Source: Gammaproteobacteria bacterium RIFCSPHIGHO2_02_FULL_42_13
GTDB taxonomy: Bacteria; Pseudomonadota; Gammaproteobacteria; UBA12402
Assembly (NCBI GenBank): GCA_001801405.1
Contig: MGXQ01000083.1
Coordinates: 1 to 20,506, forward strand
Length of the DNA stretch: 20,506 bases
Direction of reading: 5' to 3'
Within the stretch, counting starts at the first letter, position 1. Each line of letters opens with the position of its first letter. Shown here piece after piece: positions 1 to 7,233 of this stretch. The position numbers and the translations under genes were made by a program. The notes beneath the pieces were generated by a model that was not told the origin of the DNA, did no database searches, and saw nothing but the letters and a program-made list of their open reading frames with translations.

Positions 1-40
1 CGGACTTTCACCGCCTAGAACTGCGCCATGCCTAGCGCAC
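1..40 (-). ncRNA. 5' end of a group II intron (partial, cut by window edge)
   Basis: Read on the minus strand from base 40, the sequence begins GTGCGC and runs to a GGTGAAAGTCCG block at the window edge. A GUGCG-type 5' end followed within about 40 nt by GGUGAAAGUCC is typical of the start of bacterial group II intron RNA (domain I). The first bases also contain a short GCGC..GCGC pairing. Only 40 nt are visible, so the ribozyme core, reverse transcriptase and 3' end cannot be checked. The intron would start a few bases after a 7-bp palindrome, which would be a plausible target context. It could instead be a decayed fragment. Confidence 0.5.
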
Positions 41-47
41 TTTTAAT

Positions 48-74
48 CCCGTATTCCGCTTCGCTCCATACGGG
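48..74. repeat. Short palindromic repeat beside the intron end
   Basis: Arms CCCGTAT and ATACGGG (48-54 and 68-74) flank a loop containing GCTTCGC. This is an intergenic palindrome of a kind often seen dispersed in proteobacterial genomes. Read on the minus strand it ends seven bases before the GTGCGC intron start, so it may be the intron's insertion target or a terminator for the nuclease gene to its right. Confidence 0.5.
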
Positions 75-144
75 CTACGCCGGCTAATGGTTTCGTGGCG
101 ATCGCCAATTTCAGAAAAATTTCATGTAGACGCATCGCTTCGCA

Positions 145-1233
145 TTATTTCTTTTTCTCTATTATCTCATTCAACTCTGCTTCCAATTCCTCTACTGTCG
201 GCAAACTTGTTTTTAATTCTTTTGGTAACGACTTTGATAGCTTATACTCAGACACACCGATTGGTGCATTAATATTTCTTAAAGCATACTCTGCTACCAC
301 TTTGCTTTTTGATTGGCACAACAAGATACCAATTGTTTGGTTGTCCCCCTCTTTCCTTAATAAATCATCAACAGCTGAGAGATAAAAACTTAGCTGCCCT
401 GTATGTTCGGGTTTAAATTTTGAAGCCTTGAGCTCGCACACCACAAATGCTCTTAAATTTAAATGATAAAAAAGCAAATCAATAAAAAATTCTTGATCAT
501 CAATCATCAATGGAACTTGTGAACCAACAAACGCGAACCCTTGCCCTAGCTCAAGCAAAAAGTCTCTCATATGTGCAATTAATCCCTCCTCTATAGCACG
601 CTCATGCGCTTTACCTTGAATAGTAAGAAAATCAAAATGATAAGGATCTTTTAAAATATCATGCGCCAAATCAGACTCTGCTTTTGGCAAATGTTTTGTA
701 AAATTTGTTAACTTCTTATCTTTTTTTGCTTGTCGCTTATATAATTCGCTCTCGATTTGCATCTCTAATACGGAGCGTGACCAGCCATTTTTAATGGTCT
801 CTTCTGAATACCAAACACGCATCGAGCCAGACTTAACTTTATGTAAAAGCAACACAATATGCCCCCATGGCAATTGGTGCACAGCTTGTGCACCAATTTC
901 AAAATCTGGATACGCTTGTGCAAAAAGACGCATACGCTTTAGATTAGTCACTGAAAAACCCTGCAACTCAGGAACAGCTTTCCGTAAATCATTGGAGAAT
1001 TGTGTTAAAAACTGATCGCCCCACTTAAACATTTTCTGTTTATCAATAATCTCTCGCCCTAATTGCCAATAAAAACCAATTAACTCCTTATTAACTGCAA
1101 GAGCAGCTCGTAACTGAGTGGTCTTTAGCCGCTTTTTAACATCGGTTAAAAATGCTTTATAGCGAGAATCTAAATACAAAGTTTCTGATTTATTTAAAAG
1201 TTTCTTTTTCATTTTGAGAGAGTTCATATGCAT
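145..1233 (-). CDS. YhcG/DUF1016-family PD-(D/E)XK nuclease-like protein
   Basis: A 362-residue protein with the two-part YhcG layout. The N-terminal DUF1016 helical region (about 25-165) contains FYWQLGREI, FSVTNLKRMR and LPWGHIVLLL. The C-terminal YhcG nuclease-like domain (about 190-345) contains FFIDLLFYH (Asp252) and VVCELK (Glu267, Lys269), matching the Asp...Glu-x-Lys pattern of PD-(D/E)XK enzymes. The active-site residues therefore look intact. Members occur near restriction and other accessory loci, but their substrate is not settled. The chosen ATG (1231-1233) has a GAGGAG ribosome site six bases upstream, inside the end of the upstream ATPase gene. It overlaps that gene by 10 nt, so the two are probably translationally coupled. 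No signal peptide or membrane segment is seen, so a cytoplasmic DNA- or RNA-acting protein is expected. Family assignment is strong; function is inference. Confidence 0.9.
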   Translation of the reverse strand: MHMNSLKMKKKLLNKSETLYLDSRYKAFLTDVKKRLKTTQLRAALAVNKELIGFYWQLGREIIDKQKMFKWGDQFLTQFSNDLRKAVPELQGFSVTNLKRMRLFAQAYPDFEIGAQAVHQLPWGHIVLLLHKVKSGSMRVWYSEETIKNGWSRSVLEMQIESELYKRQAKKDKKLTNFTKHLPKAESDLAHDILKDPYHFDFLTIQGKAHERAIEEGLIAHMRDFLLELGQGFAFVGSQVPLMIDDQEFFIDLLFYHLNLRAFVVCELKASKFKPEHTGQLSFYLSAVDDLLRKEGDNQTIGILLCQSKSKVVAEYALRNINAPIGVSEYKLSKSLPKELKTSLPTVEELEAELNEIIEKKK

Positions 1234-2546
1234 AATTTACTCCTCAGCATATTCGCAACAGCGTATAATGGATAAGAACGCAGCCAATCATAAATCGAAA
1301 AATTATGAGCCGAAAAACGAATGCCATAAGGCGAACGCTGATGCTCCTCTAAAAAAATCTTAGCGCTTTTTAACTGGCCGCTTTTTCCGCCTTTAACTTC
1401 AATCGGCAAAACCAGCTGATTATATTGCATCAAATAATCAACCTCCGCATTGCTATTACGACTTTCTCTGCACCAATAATATAGTTGTGTTTTTTGATAT
1501 GGATCGGAATATGCTAAAATTTCTTGCCCAACAAAAGCCTCGACAATAGCGCCTTTATTGATTAGTGATTGTGTGGGCGATAACAACCAATCCTTAACCT
1601 CCAACCCTAAAATAGTTTGCGCAAGCGCCACATCTAAAAAAATCACTTTAAAATGATCGGATTTAGCTTGCGCACCCAAAGGAACTCCTTGCCCAGCACT
1701 ATTCAATACGCGATGAATAACATTCGCTTTTTCTAATAAATCCAAACAGGGCGCTAATTCTCGTTTTCGATATTCCCCCGGAATATCTTTATACTGGAAT
1801 TTGTTTCCCAACATTGCTGGCACACGATCAAATAAAAGATCAATATATTTTATTTGAAATTTTGTGGCATATTTTTGAAAATCTTGTTTATATGTTTCAA
1901 TCAGCGAATGATGCACTTTGATGCATGGCGCTATCTCGCTTGTCTCAATCCATTTTTTGACCGCCTCCGGCATGCCACCAACCGCCATATAAACCGCCAA
2001 TGTTTCAAGAATTTGTTGATGTACACTTTCGGTTAATGCTTGATGGATTTCATGCTCTAAAATAGCCTTGGACATCAAGGCTAAACCACAGGCTCGTAGA
2101 AACTCTATGAATGACATCGGATACATCGATAAAAAATCTACTCGACCAACGGGCACGCTAGTGTTTTCAAGCGAAAAATCAAGCAATGAACCTGCCGCAA
2201 TAACATGCAATTCTGAACATTCTTCATAAAAATAGCGCAACGCTGTAATCGCTTTTTGCACTTCTTGTATTTCATCAAAAAATAATAATGTTTTACCGGG
2301 AATAATTTCTTGTCCAGATAGCAATGCAAGATCTCTAATAATTCTTTTTGCATTCAAATCTTGTTCAAAGACAGTATGAAATTTGGGTTCTTTTTCAAAA
2401 TTAATTTCAACAAAATTCGAAAAATCCTTACCCAATGTCCTGACGATATGGGTTTTACCAACCTGCCTTGCCCCCCTTAAAATCAATGGCTTTCTAGCTG
2501 CACTAAGGCGCCAATCTGTAAGCTGTTGATAAATATGTCTTTTCAT
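1224..2546 (-). CDS. AAA_14 / DUF4143 family ATPase
   Basis: A 440-residue cytoplasmic P-loop ATPase. The N-terminal AAA_14 domain has Walker A GARQVGKT (25-32), Walker B LLFFDEIQ (87-94), a sensor-like VIAAGSLLDF (115-124) and the family's VPVGRV segment (131-136). The C-terminal half carries DUF4143, a nuclease-fold-like region containing NAEVDYLMQ and VLPIEVKGGKSGQLKS; the E-V-K and D residues there resemble a PD-(D/E)XK site. Length is normal for the family. A GAGG ribosome site lies seven T residues upstream of the ATG. The gene is first of a two-gene unit with the overlapping YhcG-like gene. Its promoter region holds four phased repeats that could be operators. The cellular role of these ATPases is poorly known; pairing with a second nuclease-like protein suggests a nucleic-acid transaction, possibly defence. 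That is inference. Confidence 0.9.
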   Translation of the reverse strand: MKRHIYQQLTDWRLSAARKPLILRGARQVGKTHIVRTLGKDFSNFVEINFEKEPKFHTVFEQDLNAKRIIRDLALLSGQEIIPGKTLLFFDEIQEVQKAITALRYFYEECSELHVIAAGSLLDFSLENTSVPVGRVDFLSMYPMSFIEFLRACGLALMSKAILEHEIHQALTESVHQQILETLAVYMAVGGMPEAVKKWIETSEIAPCIKVHHSLIETYKQDFQKYATKFQIKYIDLLFDRVPAMLGNKFQYKDIPGEYRKRELAPCLDLLEKANVIHRVLNSAGQGVPLGAQAKSDHFKVIFLDVALAQTILGLEVKDWLLSPTQSLINKGAIVEAFVGQEILAYSDPYQKTQLYYWCRESRNSNAEVDYLMQYNQLVLPIEVKGGKSGQLKSAKIFLEEHQRSPYGIRFSAHNFSIYDWLRSYPLYAVANMLRSKLCI

Positions 2547-2562
2547 AAAAAAACCTCAATTC

Positions 2563-2681
2563 ATGGTCGAAAAACAATGTAATTGTAGCTTAAAAATGGT
2601 CGAAAAACAATGTAATATTTATTTTTTATGGTCGTTTTACAAGGTAAATAAATAATAATCATGGCCGAAAAACAAGGTAAC
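2563..2681. repeat. Four phased 21-nt direct repeats between divergent genes
   Basis: Repeats start at 2563, 2596, 2628 and 2661 with the pattern ATGG(T/C)CGAAAAACAA(T/G)GTAA. The third has TTTT where the others have AAAA. Start-to-start distances are 33, 32 and 33 nt, close to three DNA turns, so all copies face the same side of the helix. They begin 16 bases upstream of the ATPase start and end about 30 bases before the -10 of the divergent MFS gene. This fits a binding array for a regulator, possibly the ATPase itself. Confidence 0.85.
2582..2610 (-). promoter_or_regulatory. Candidate sigma70-type promoter of the ATPase-nuclease unit
   Basis: On the minus strand a TTGTTT -35 (2605-2610) is followed after exactly 17 bases by a TACAAT -10 (2582-2587). 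The -35 lies inside repeat 2, and the predicted transcript would begin in or next to repeat 1. A protein binding the repeats would therefore compete with RNA polymerase. Hexamer similarity is moderate, so this is a prediction. Confidence 0.4.
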
Positions 2682-2712
2682 TGTGGCATCTGTATAAACA
2701 TATGGTTTACTA

Positions 2713-2718
2713 TATAAT
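2713..2718 (+). promoter_or_regulatory. Candidate -10 box for the MFS gene
   Basis: A perfect TATAAT lies 29 bases before the ATG of the plus-strand MFS gene, just outside the repeat array. No good -35 is seen at the normal distance; the best alternatives resemble CTGTAT. It may depend on an activator or simply be weak. Confidence 0.4.
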
Positions 2719-2747
2719 TTCAAAAAAATCGATAAAGGACTTGATCC

Positions 2748-3980
2748 ATGCGACAGGTACCAAAGTATAAATTATTACCCATTTTTCTGATCATTCTTTT
2801 TGATGAAATCGGATTAACGGTCGGCACGCCCGTTCTACCTTCGCTGTGCTTTGATCCGAAAACTCGGCTCTTTGTCATCACAACATCACATGCCGTACGC
2901 AGCATGTGGTATGGTATTCTCTCAGGATTACCACATGTTATTGCTATTGCTGCCGCCGCGCTCTTGAGCATCTTTTCAGATTATTGGGGACGCAAGAAAA
3001 TTTTATTGCTTGCCGCGATCAGCGTATTAATTTATTGCTTATTTACCGCTATCGGTATTTTTTATGGTTACTTATCTTTTATCATTCTCGGCGGATTAAT
3101 CAGTGGACTTTGTGCGCGCACAGAACCGATTGCTTCAGCCGTTGTCGCCGATCACTCAACCGCTGAACGCAAATTAATTAACATGGGGTATCTGCAACTC
3201 TTTATTTCGATCGGCGCATTTATTGGCCCGCTTATCGGCGGCTTGTTTGCCGAGCGTTTTTTCTTTAAGCAATTAAATTTTTCTGCGCCGTTTATTTTGG
3301 GCACGCTCTTTAGTATCGTTACATTTTTATTAGTCAATAATTATTTTAAAGAAAGTTACACGCCTAAAAAAGAAAGCAACATATTTTGTTGGCACAGCTT
3401 TACAAATTTATTAAACAAACAAACCGTCGCTATTTCAATTTTATTAATCTTAACGCAAATCAGTTGGCGCACGTATTATCAATTTATGCCGGCGGTCTTA
3501 AAAATTAATTTACACGCGAATACCTTATATATCGGCGTCTTTGTCGCATTGATTTCACTTTATTTAAGTCTGGCTGCATTATTTGGACTGAAATGGTTTA
3601 CCAACTGGTTTGATGTCAAAAAAATTGCGCGCCTGTCGGTATATGTTTTATTTATTGGGCTGATAGTGAACGCGATTGCGACCATCTCGTCTCATCACGC
3701 TTGGAGCAAGAGCTTACTCTGGATCGCCGCTCTCCCGATTGCGGCCGCCGATGTCATTGTCTATTGCGTCATAACGACATTATTTTCTAATGCCGTGTCA
3801 GCAGAAAATCAAGGCAAGATTATGGGCTTAAATTATATGCTAGTGATGTCTGTCTGGGCTATTACCGGCTTTGCTGGCGGCCTGTTAGGTGCAATTAATA
3901 TTAGCTTGCCAATCTGGTTGACGCCACTGCCGCTATTGCCATTGATTTTTTATTCGAAGATATTTGAGAAAATTGAGTGA
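2748..3980 (+). CDS. MFS transporter, multidrug/TetA-like
   Basis: A 410-residue hydrophobic protein with about twelve membrane segments, typical of the major facilitator superfamily. The loop between segments 2 and 3 carries SDYWGRKKIL (about 76-85), matching MFS motif A (G/S-D-x-x-G-R-K/R). The FIGPLIGGLF stretch in segment 5 matches the antiporter motif C theme. The layout resembles TetA/drug-proton antiporters, though a metabolite exporter is also possible. An AAGGA ribosome site lies about nine bases before the ATG and a TATAAT box further upstream. The gene diverges from the ATPase/nuclease unit and shares its repeat-bearing intergenic region, so co-regulation is possible. The substrate cannot be told from sequence. 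Confidence 0.85.
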   Translation: MRQVPKYKLLPIFLIILFDEIGLTVGTPVLPSLCFDPKTRLFVITTSHAVRSMWYGILSGLPHVIAIAAAALLSIFSDYWGRKKILLLAAISVLIYCLFTAIGIFYGYLSFIILGGLISGLCARTEPIASAVVADHSTAERKLINMGYLQLFISIGAFIGPLIGGLFAERFFFKQLNFSAPFILGTLFSIVTFLLVNNYFKESYTPKKESNIFCWHSFTNLLNKQTVAISILLILTQISWRTYYQFMPAVLKINLHANTLYIGVFVALISLYLSLAALFGLKWFTNWFDVKKIARLSVYVLFIGLIVNAIATISSHHAWSKSLLWIAALPIAAADVIVYCVITTLFSNAVSAENQGKIMGLNYMLVMSVWAITGFAGGLLGAINISLPIWLTPLPLLPLIFYSKIFEKIE

Positions 3981-3984
3981 GGTC

Positions 3985-4000
3985 ATCCGGAACTCGCGTT
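3985..4000. repeat. Stray copy of the 216-bp palindrome's terminal motif
   Basis: Sixteen bases, ATCCGGAACTCGCGTT, lying just after the MFS stop, are identical to the right arm end of the large palindrome at 10174-10389 (bases 10373-10388). The rest of that element is not present here. It may be a decayed copy or a solo arm serving as part of the 3' region between two convergent genes. Confidence 0.55.
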
Positions 4001-4034
4001 ATAATTACTAAGTTCTCGACAAAAAAATAACCGG

Positions 4035-4685
4035 TTACATCTCGTTCGGCGGTTGCAAAGTGGGCGCTTGAAATGGCGTTGCAGCTGACACCGTTGCAGA
4101 ATTTACCTCGGCTTTTGCAGAATCATCATTCTCTGGCGCCATTGCTTTTTGAGCCGCTTTTGCTGACGTCTTGTTTTGTTTGGCAAGATTGTCTTGGTGC
4201 TCTTCTCTTTGTTGTTTTACTTGTGCCGTTTCTTTATCTTCTTCTTGTGCCATCGTTTTAATATAATCAACGCGTTGCTGCGGTGTTGTTTGCTGAGCCG
4301 GTGTCTTGACGCCCAACATTTGTAAAATCCCGCCGGTACTTACGCCTTTCCCGACCGCACTGAGCGGACTAAAATCCTCATTTATTCTATTGAATTGTTG
4401 TCTGTTACGCTCTACTCGCGCTGCTTCATCTTGCTGGGATACTTTGTCAACATCTTTTTTTAACCTCTCCCATTCCGCATCAATACGCTTTTGCTCCCCG
4501 CTTCGATTATCTGCTGGTAATCGTTTTTCAAGATCTTTTGCGACCAATGATTCACCTCGGGCAAACCTATCATCCATTTCTTTTCGCTCAGCATCCATCT
4601 GTTTACGTTTTGCGGCGGAATCCGCTAGACTTTCTTCGACATATTGGTCCACTGTGTATTGTTCTTGTTTTGGTGAAACTGCCAT
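4035..4685 (-). CDS. Orphan charged coiled-coil-like protein
   Basis: A 216-residue, very hydrophilic protein that I do not recognise. Residues about 18-110 are rich in Lys, Arg, Glu, Asp and Gln (KRKQMDAERKEMDDRF, KRIDAEWERLKKDVDKVSQQ) and would form long charged helices or coiled coils. A short less polar patch (about 110-130, SAVGKGVSTGGILQMLGV) follows. The C-terminal third is low-complexity, rich in Gln, Ala, Lys and Thr. It has no cysteine, signal peptide or membrane segment. An AGGAG ribosome site seven bases before the ATG supports it as a real gene. It is convergent with the MFS gene. In a host-associated bacterium such a protein could be a secreted effector, but no secretion signal can be shown here. 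Confidence 0.7.
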   Translation of the reverse strand: MAVSPKQEQYTVDQYVEESLADSAAKRKQMDAERKEMDDRFARGESLVAKDLEKRLPADNRSGEQKRIDAEWERLKKDVDKVSQQDEAARVERNRQQFNRINEDFSPLSAVGKGVSTGGILQMLGVKTPAQQTTPQQRVDYIKTMAQEEDKETAQVKQQREEHQDNLAKQNKTSAKAAQKAMAPENDDSAKAEVNSATVSAATPFQAPTLQPPNEM

Positions 4686-4902
4686 GACTTTCTCCTAAAA
4701 GTTCTCTTACTCACATTATAGTATATACATAAAAGAACGGTTGTTGAAATAGCAAATTTTAAGTATTTTAGTGTTTTTATCCGCTTTGCAAATAATAATA
4801 ATCCCCCAGACAATCCAGGGATTTTTATTTTGCAGCAACCCATAGCCAATTCATAAGATTTCTGCTATGTTTGTAGTGCAATAAAAATACAGCAGAGTGG
4901 GT

Positions 4903-5496
4903 ATGAACTTATATACAACGACAGTGACGATTTTCCTGGTGCTCGATGCGCTCGGCAATATCCCAATTTACATATCGATTTTAAGCCATGTTGATCCAAC
5001 ACGACATTCGCGCATTATCTTGCGAGAATCTTTCTTTGCGTTAATCACGCTAACAATTTTTCTCTTTGCCGGTAAATTCATTATGAAAGGTCTTAATTTA
5101 TCCGACCAAGCACTCGGCATCGCAGGCGGCATCATCCTTTTTATTATTGCTGTCCGTTTGATTTTTCCACAGGATGATCGACAAAAAGATATCGAGCCCA
5201 CGAGTGAACCTTTTTTAGTACCCCTTGCAATCCCACTTTTTGCAGGTCCTGCGACCATGGCAGTATTGCTGTTATTTGCGGATAAAGAAGCCGGGCATCT
5301 TGCTTATATTTTTCTGGCGCTTCTCATTGCCTGGGGGGCAAGCACACTCTTGTTGCTCGCCAGCACGCAGCTCAGCAGAATCTTAGGCAAAAAAGGTCTC
5401 ACAGCGATTGAGCGCTTAACCGGCATGATTCTCACCACATTATCTATCCAAATGTTTTTACAAGGCATCAACGATTATTTTCACTTAACACATTAA
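4903..5496 (+). CDS. yhgN: MarC/YhgN-family inner-membrane protein
   Basis: About 197 residues with six predicted membrane segments. It follows E. coli YhgN closely: DALGNIPIYISIL near the N terminus, LFAGKFIMKGL, the GGIILFIIAVRLIFP segment, EPFLVPLAIPLFAGPATMAVLL in the middle, and GLTAIERLTGMILTTLSIQMFL near the end. I chose the ATG at 4903 because it gives the MN.. start and length of YhgN; a GTG two codons earlier (4897) is the alternative. MarC proteins were once linked to multiple antibiotic resistance, but their transport function is unproven. The stop codon overlaps the stop of the convergent UbiA-like gene. The 216 bases before it hold no gene that I can support. Confidence 0.88.
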   Translation: MNLYTTTVTIFLVLDALGNIPIYISILSHVDPTRHSRIILRESFFALITLTIFLFAGKFIMKGLNLSDQALGIAGGIILFIIAVRLIFPQDDRQKDIEPTSEPFLVPLAIPLFAGPATMAVLLLFADKEAGHLAYIFLALLIAWGASTLLLLASTQLSRILGKKGLTAIERLTGMILTTLSIQMFLQGINDYFHLTH

Positions 5497-6320
5497 TAAC
5501 CTAAAAAAATCCCTAAAAAAATAATCCAGCCGATGCTTTGATGCAGTGTTTTTATCCGACTGTAAAGGTCTATTTTTTGCGTTTGAATCACATATCGTTC
5601 ATAAATATAAATGCCTAATATCCCCAATAAAGACAAAAAGTAAAAGACACTTAATCCGTCAAAGATACCTACGATAATTAATAAACTCATAATAATCACT
5701 TGAAACACTACCATCGTTAAAAAATGATTATCGCGCTTGATAAATTTTAATAAAAAATATGTGCGCAACCGAAATACTCGATCTGCAATACCATTCAACC
5801 CCCAAATCATGAGCGCAACAAGCGCTAAAACATACGCTATAACAGGCATCTGTGCCGACACTAATGTAAACGGCATAAAAATAACATACGCTATCGATAG
5901 AAATGTAAAGCCTTGTATTTTATATTTCACATCCGGCATCAGCTGAAACAATAATGCCGCTAAAAATGCGGCGCCGGTGAGCGCCAAAAACAACCCATTG
6001 ACAAAGAGCCCAAATAATAATTCGTATAGAACCATGAGTATAAATAAAACATACGCGCTTTTTAAGGTGACTTTGTTTTTACTCAATGGAGTAAATGTCA
6101 ATATCGATTGAATGTGATAATTTTGCTGCGCAACATCTATTGAGATATAAATCGTTAAATATGCCAATAGTAACAATAATAAAAATGCGAACAACATCGA
6201 AAAAGATCGCAGACCGTGATTAGCAATCCACAATGCCCAAAGCGCCGGCCACAGCAACAATCCAGCTAAACGCCGATCTTGCCATATTGCAGAGAGATAT
6301 TTATCAATGATCCAATTCAT
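5493..6320 (-). CDS. UbiA-superfamily-like membrane protein lacking catalytic motifs
   Basis: A 275-residue membrane protein with about eight helices that aligns with 4-hydroxybenzoate polyprenyltransferase (UbiA) at both ends: RLAGLLLWPALWALWIANHG (about 17-36) and a C-terminal SIGWIIFLGIFLGY. The first Asp-rich motif, NDxxDxxxD in UbiA, reads IDVAQQNYH (61-69). The second, normally DxxYAxxDxxxD, is replaced by a stretch like GLNGIADRVFRLR. The Mg-prenyl-diphosphate ligands are thus mostly gone, so normal prenyltransfer is unlikely. The start at 6320 is supported by a GGGCGGTGG ribosome site and an ATGA overlap with the EamA gene's stop, implying translational coupling. It could be a repurposed, non-enzymatic paralogue or a decaying gene, although the frame is fully open. 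Its stop overlaps that of yhgN. Confidence 0.7.
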   Translation of the reverse strand: MNWIIDKYLSAIWQDRRLAGLLLWPALWALWIANHGLRSFSMLFAFLLLLLLAYLTIYISIDVAQQNYHIQSILTFTPLSKNKVTLKSAYVLFILMVLYELLFGLFVNGLFLALTGAAFLAALLFQLMPDVKYKIQGFTFLSIAYVIFMPFTLVSAQMPVIAYVLALVALMIWGLNGIADRVFRLRTYFLLKFIKRDNHFLTMVVFQVIIMSLLIIVGIFDGLSVFYFLSLLGILGIYIYERYVIQTQKIDLYSRIKTLHQSIGWIIFLGIFLGY

Positions 6321-7222
6321 TCCACCGCCCTTTGCTTGTAATTGCTCCAGCTCATAATGAGAATGGCGAAGACGATCAGCACAATTGCTGATATCAACCA
6401 ACCATTCAATTGTTCACCAAAAACAACCCAGCCCCAAAATATACCTGTTAAAATGACAACCCCATCTACTAAACTATAATAAACTGGACCGGCTAATTTC
6501 AATAGGATAAACAACAAAATATAGCCAATGGCGGCCAATATAACACGTAATAACACCAAACTGCCTATAAAATTGATCGGAAGCCACAATTTTTGAGGTT
6601 GATAGGACAACACAAACGGCAATAAAATTACGGTCGCAAACAACAGCATACCCGCTGATAGCATGACAGAATCAACATCCGGCGGTCTAAACCGCGCAAT
6701 GTAAATCGCACATAAAGCAAAACTAAATGGTGTTATTAAAGCCAAAAGTATCCACGAGGTAAAATGAACCGTTAAAAAATTCGAGTGAGGCAAAATAATC
6801 AACATAATGCCAAACAAACCCAACAAAACGCTAAAAAATCGCACCCACCGGAACTTTTCCAAATGAAACAACAGCGCCAATGGATAAATGATCAACGGGG
6901 AGATATTGATCACAATCGCCAAAATATTAGAAGGCATTCTGTCCGCCATCGCATACATATTGGTATTGGGTATCGCAATCCCCAAGACTGCCGTAATTAA
7001 AAAATACTGCCAATATTTCTTGAGCGCAGACCATGTTGCGCCACGAAACAACAAATATAAAACAGATAAAACACCCGGACCCAGTGTCTGCCAAAACGTG
7101 TAATCCAACACCGGCATGCCATGCTGCTCTACATAACGCGCAATCACATAACCCGAACCCCAAATAAACCCCAATAATAATAAGAGAGAAACAGAAAGCG
7201 TCAATGATTTATGATGAGGCAT
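6317..7222 (-). CDS. EamA/DMT-superfamily transporter
   Basis: A 301-residue protein with ten hydrophobic segments arranged as two EamA repeats, the usual layout of drug/metabolite transporters (RhaT/YdcZ type). Family-like features are GFIWGSGYVIARYV in helix 1, the MPSNILAIVINISPLIIYPLALL segment closing the first repeat, and VVILTGIFWGWVVFGEQLNGWLISA in the second, which matches the conserved end-of-repeat GE(x)L pattern. It would sit in the inner membrane; the substrate is unknown. The gene starts 11 bases after the element-derived stop of waaA with only a weak AAGAG ribosome site. Its TGA overlaps the ATG of the UbiA-like gene. waaA, this gene and the UbiA-like gene probably form one transcript. 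Confidence 0.87.
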   Translation of the reverse strand: MPHHKSLTLSVSLLLLLGFIWGSGYVIARYVEQHGMPVLDYTFWQTLGPGVLSVLYLLFRGATWSALKKYWQYFLITAVLGIAIPNTNMYAMADRMPSNILAIVINISPLIIYPLALLFHLEKFRWVRFFSVLLGLFGIMLIILPHSNFLTVHFTSWILLALITPFSFALCAIYIARFRPPDVDSVMLSAGMLLFATVILLPFVLSYQPQKLWLPINFIGSLVLLRVILAAIGYILLFILLKLAGPVYYSLVDGVVILTGIFWGWVVFGEQLNGWLISAIVLIVFAILIMSWSNYKQRAVE

Positions 7223-7233
7223 ATTGTCTACTC

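Noticed and set aside
105..114. GGCGATCGCC octamer-containing palindrome (cyanobacterial HIP1-like)
   Set aside because: It is a single occurrence in a clearly gammaproteobacterial context.
2563..2681. CRISPR-like array
   Set aside because: Four short repeats with only 11-12-nt, low-complexity spacers and no cas genes; the spacing fits operator sites instead.
2720..2971. 83-residue minus-strand frame
   Set aside because: It lies antisense to the start of the MFS gene, has no ribosome site and resembles no protein.
4035..4685. Type IV secretion effector call for the charged orphan
   Set aside because: No recognised eukaryotic-like domain or convincing C-terminal signal; kept only as a possibility.
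4800..4830. Terminator hairpin AATCCC..GGGATT followed by T-rich sequence
   Set aside because: The stem is only six pairs with a 12-base poorly paired loop, and no gene on the plus strand ends just before it.
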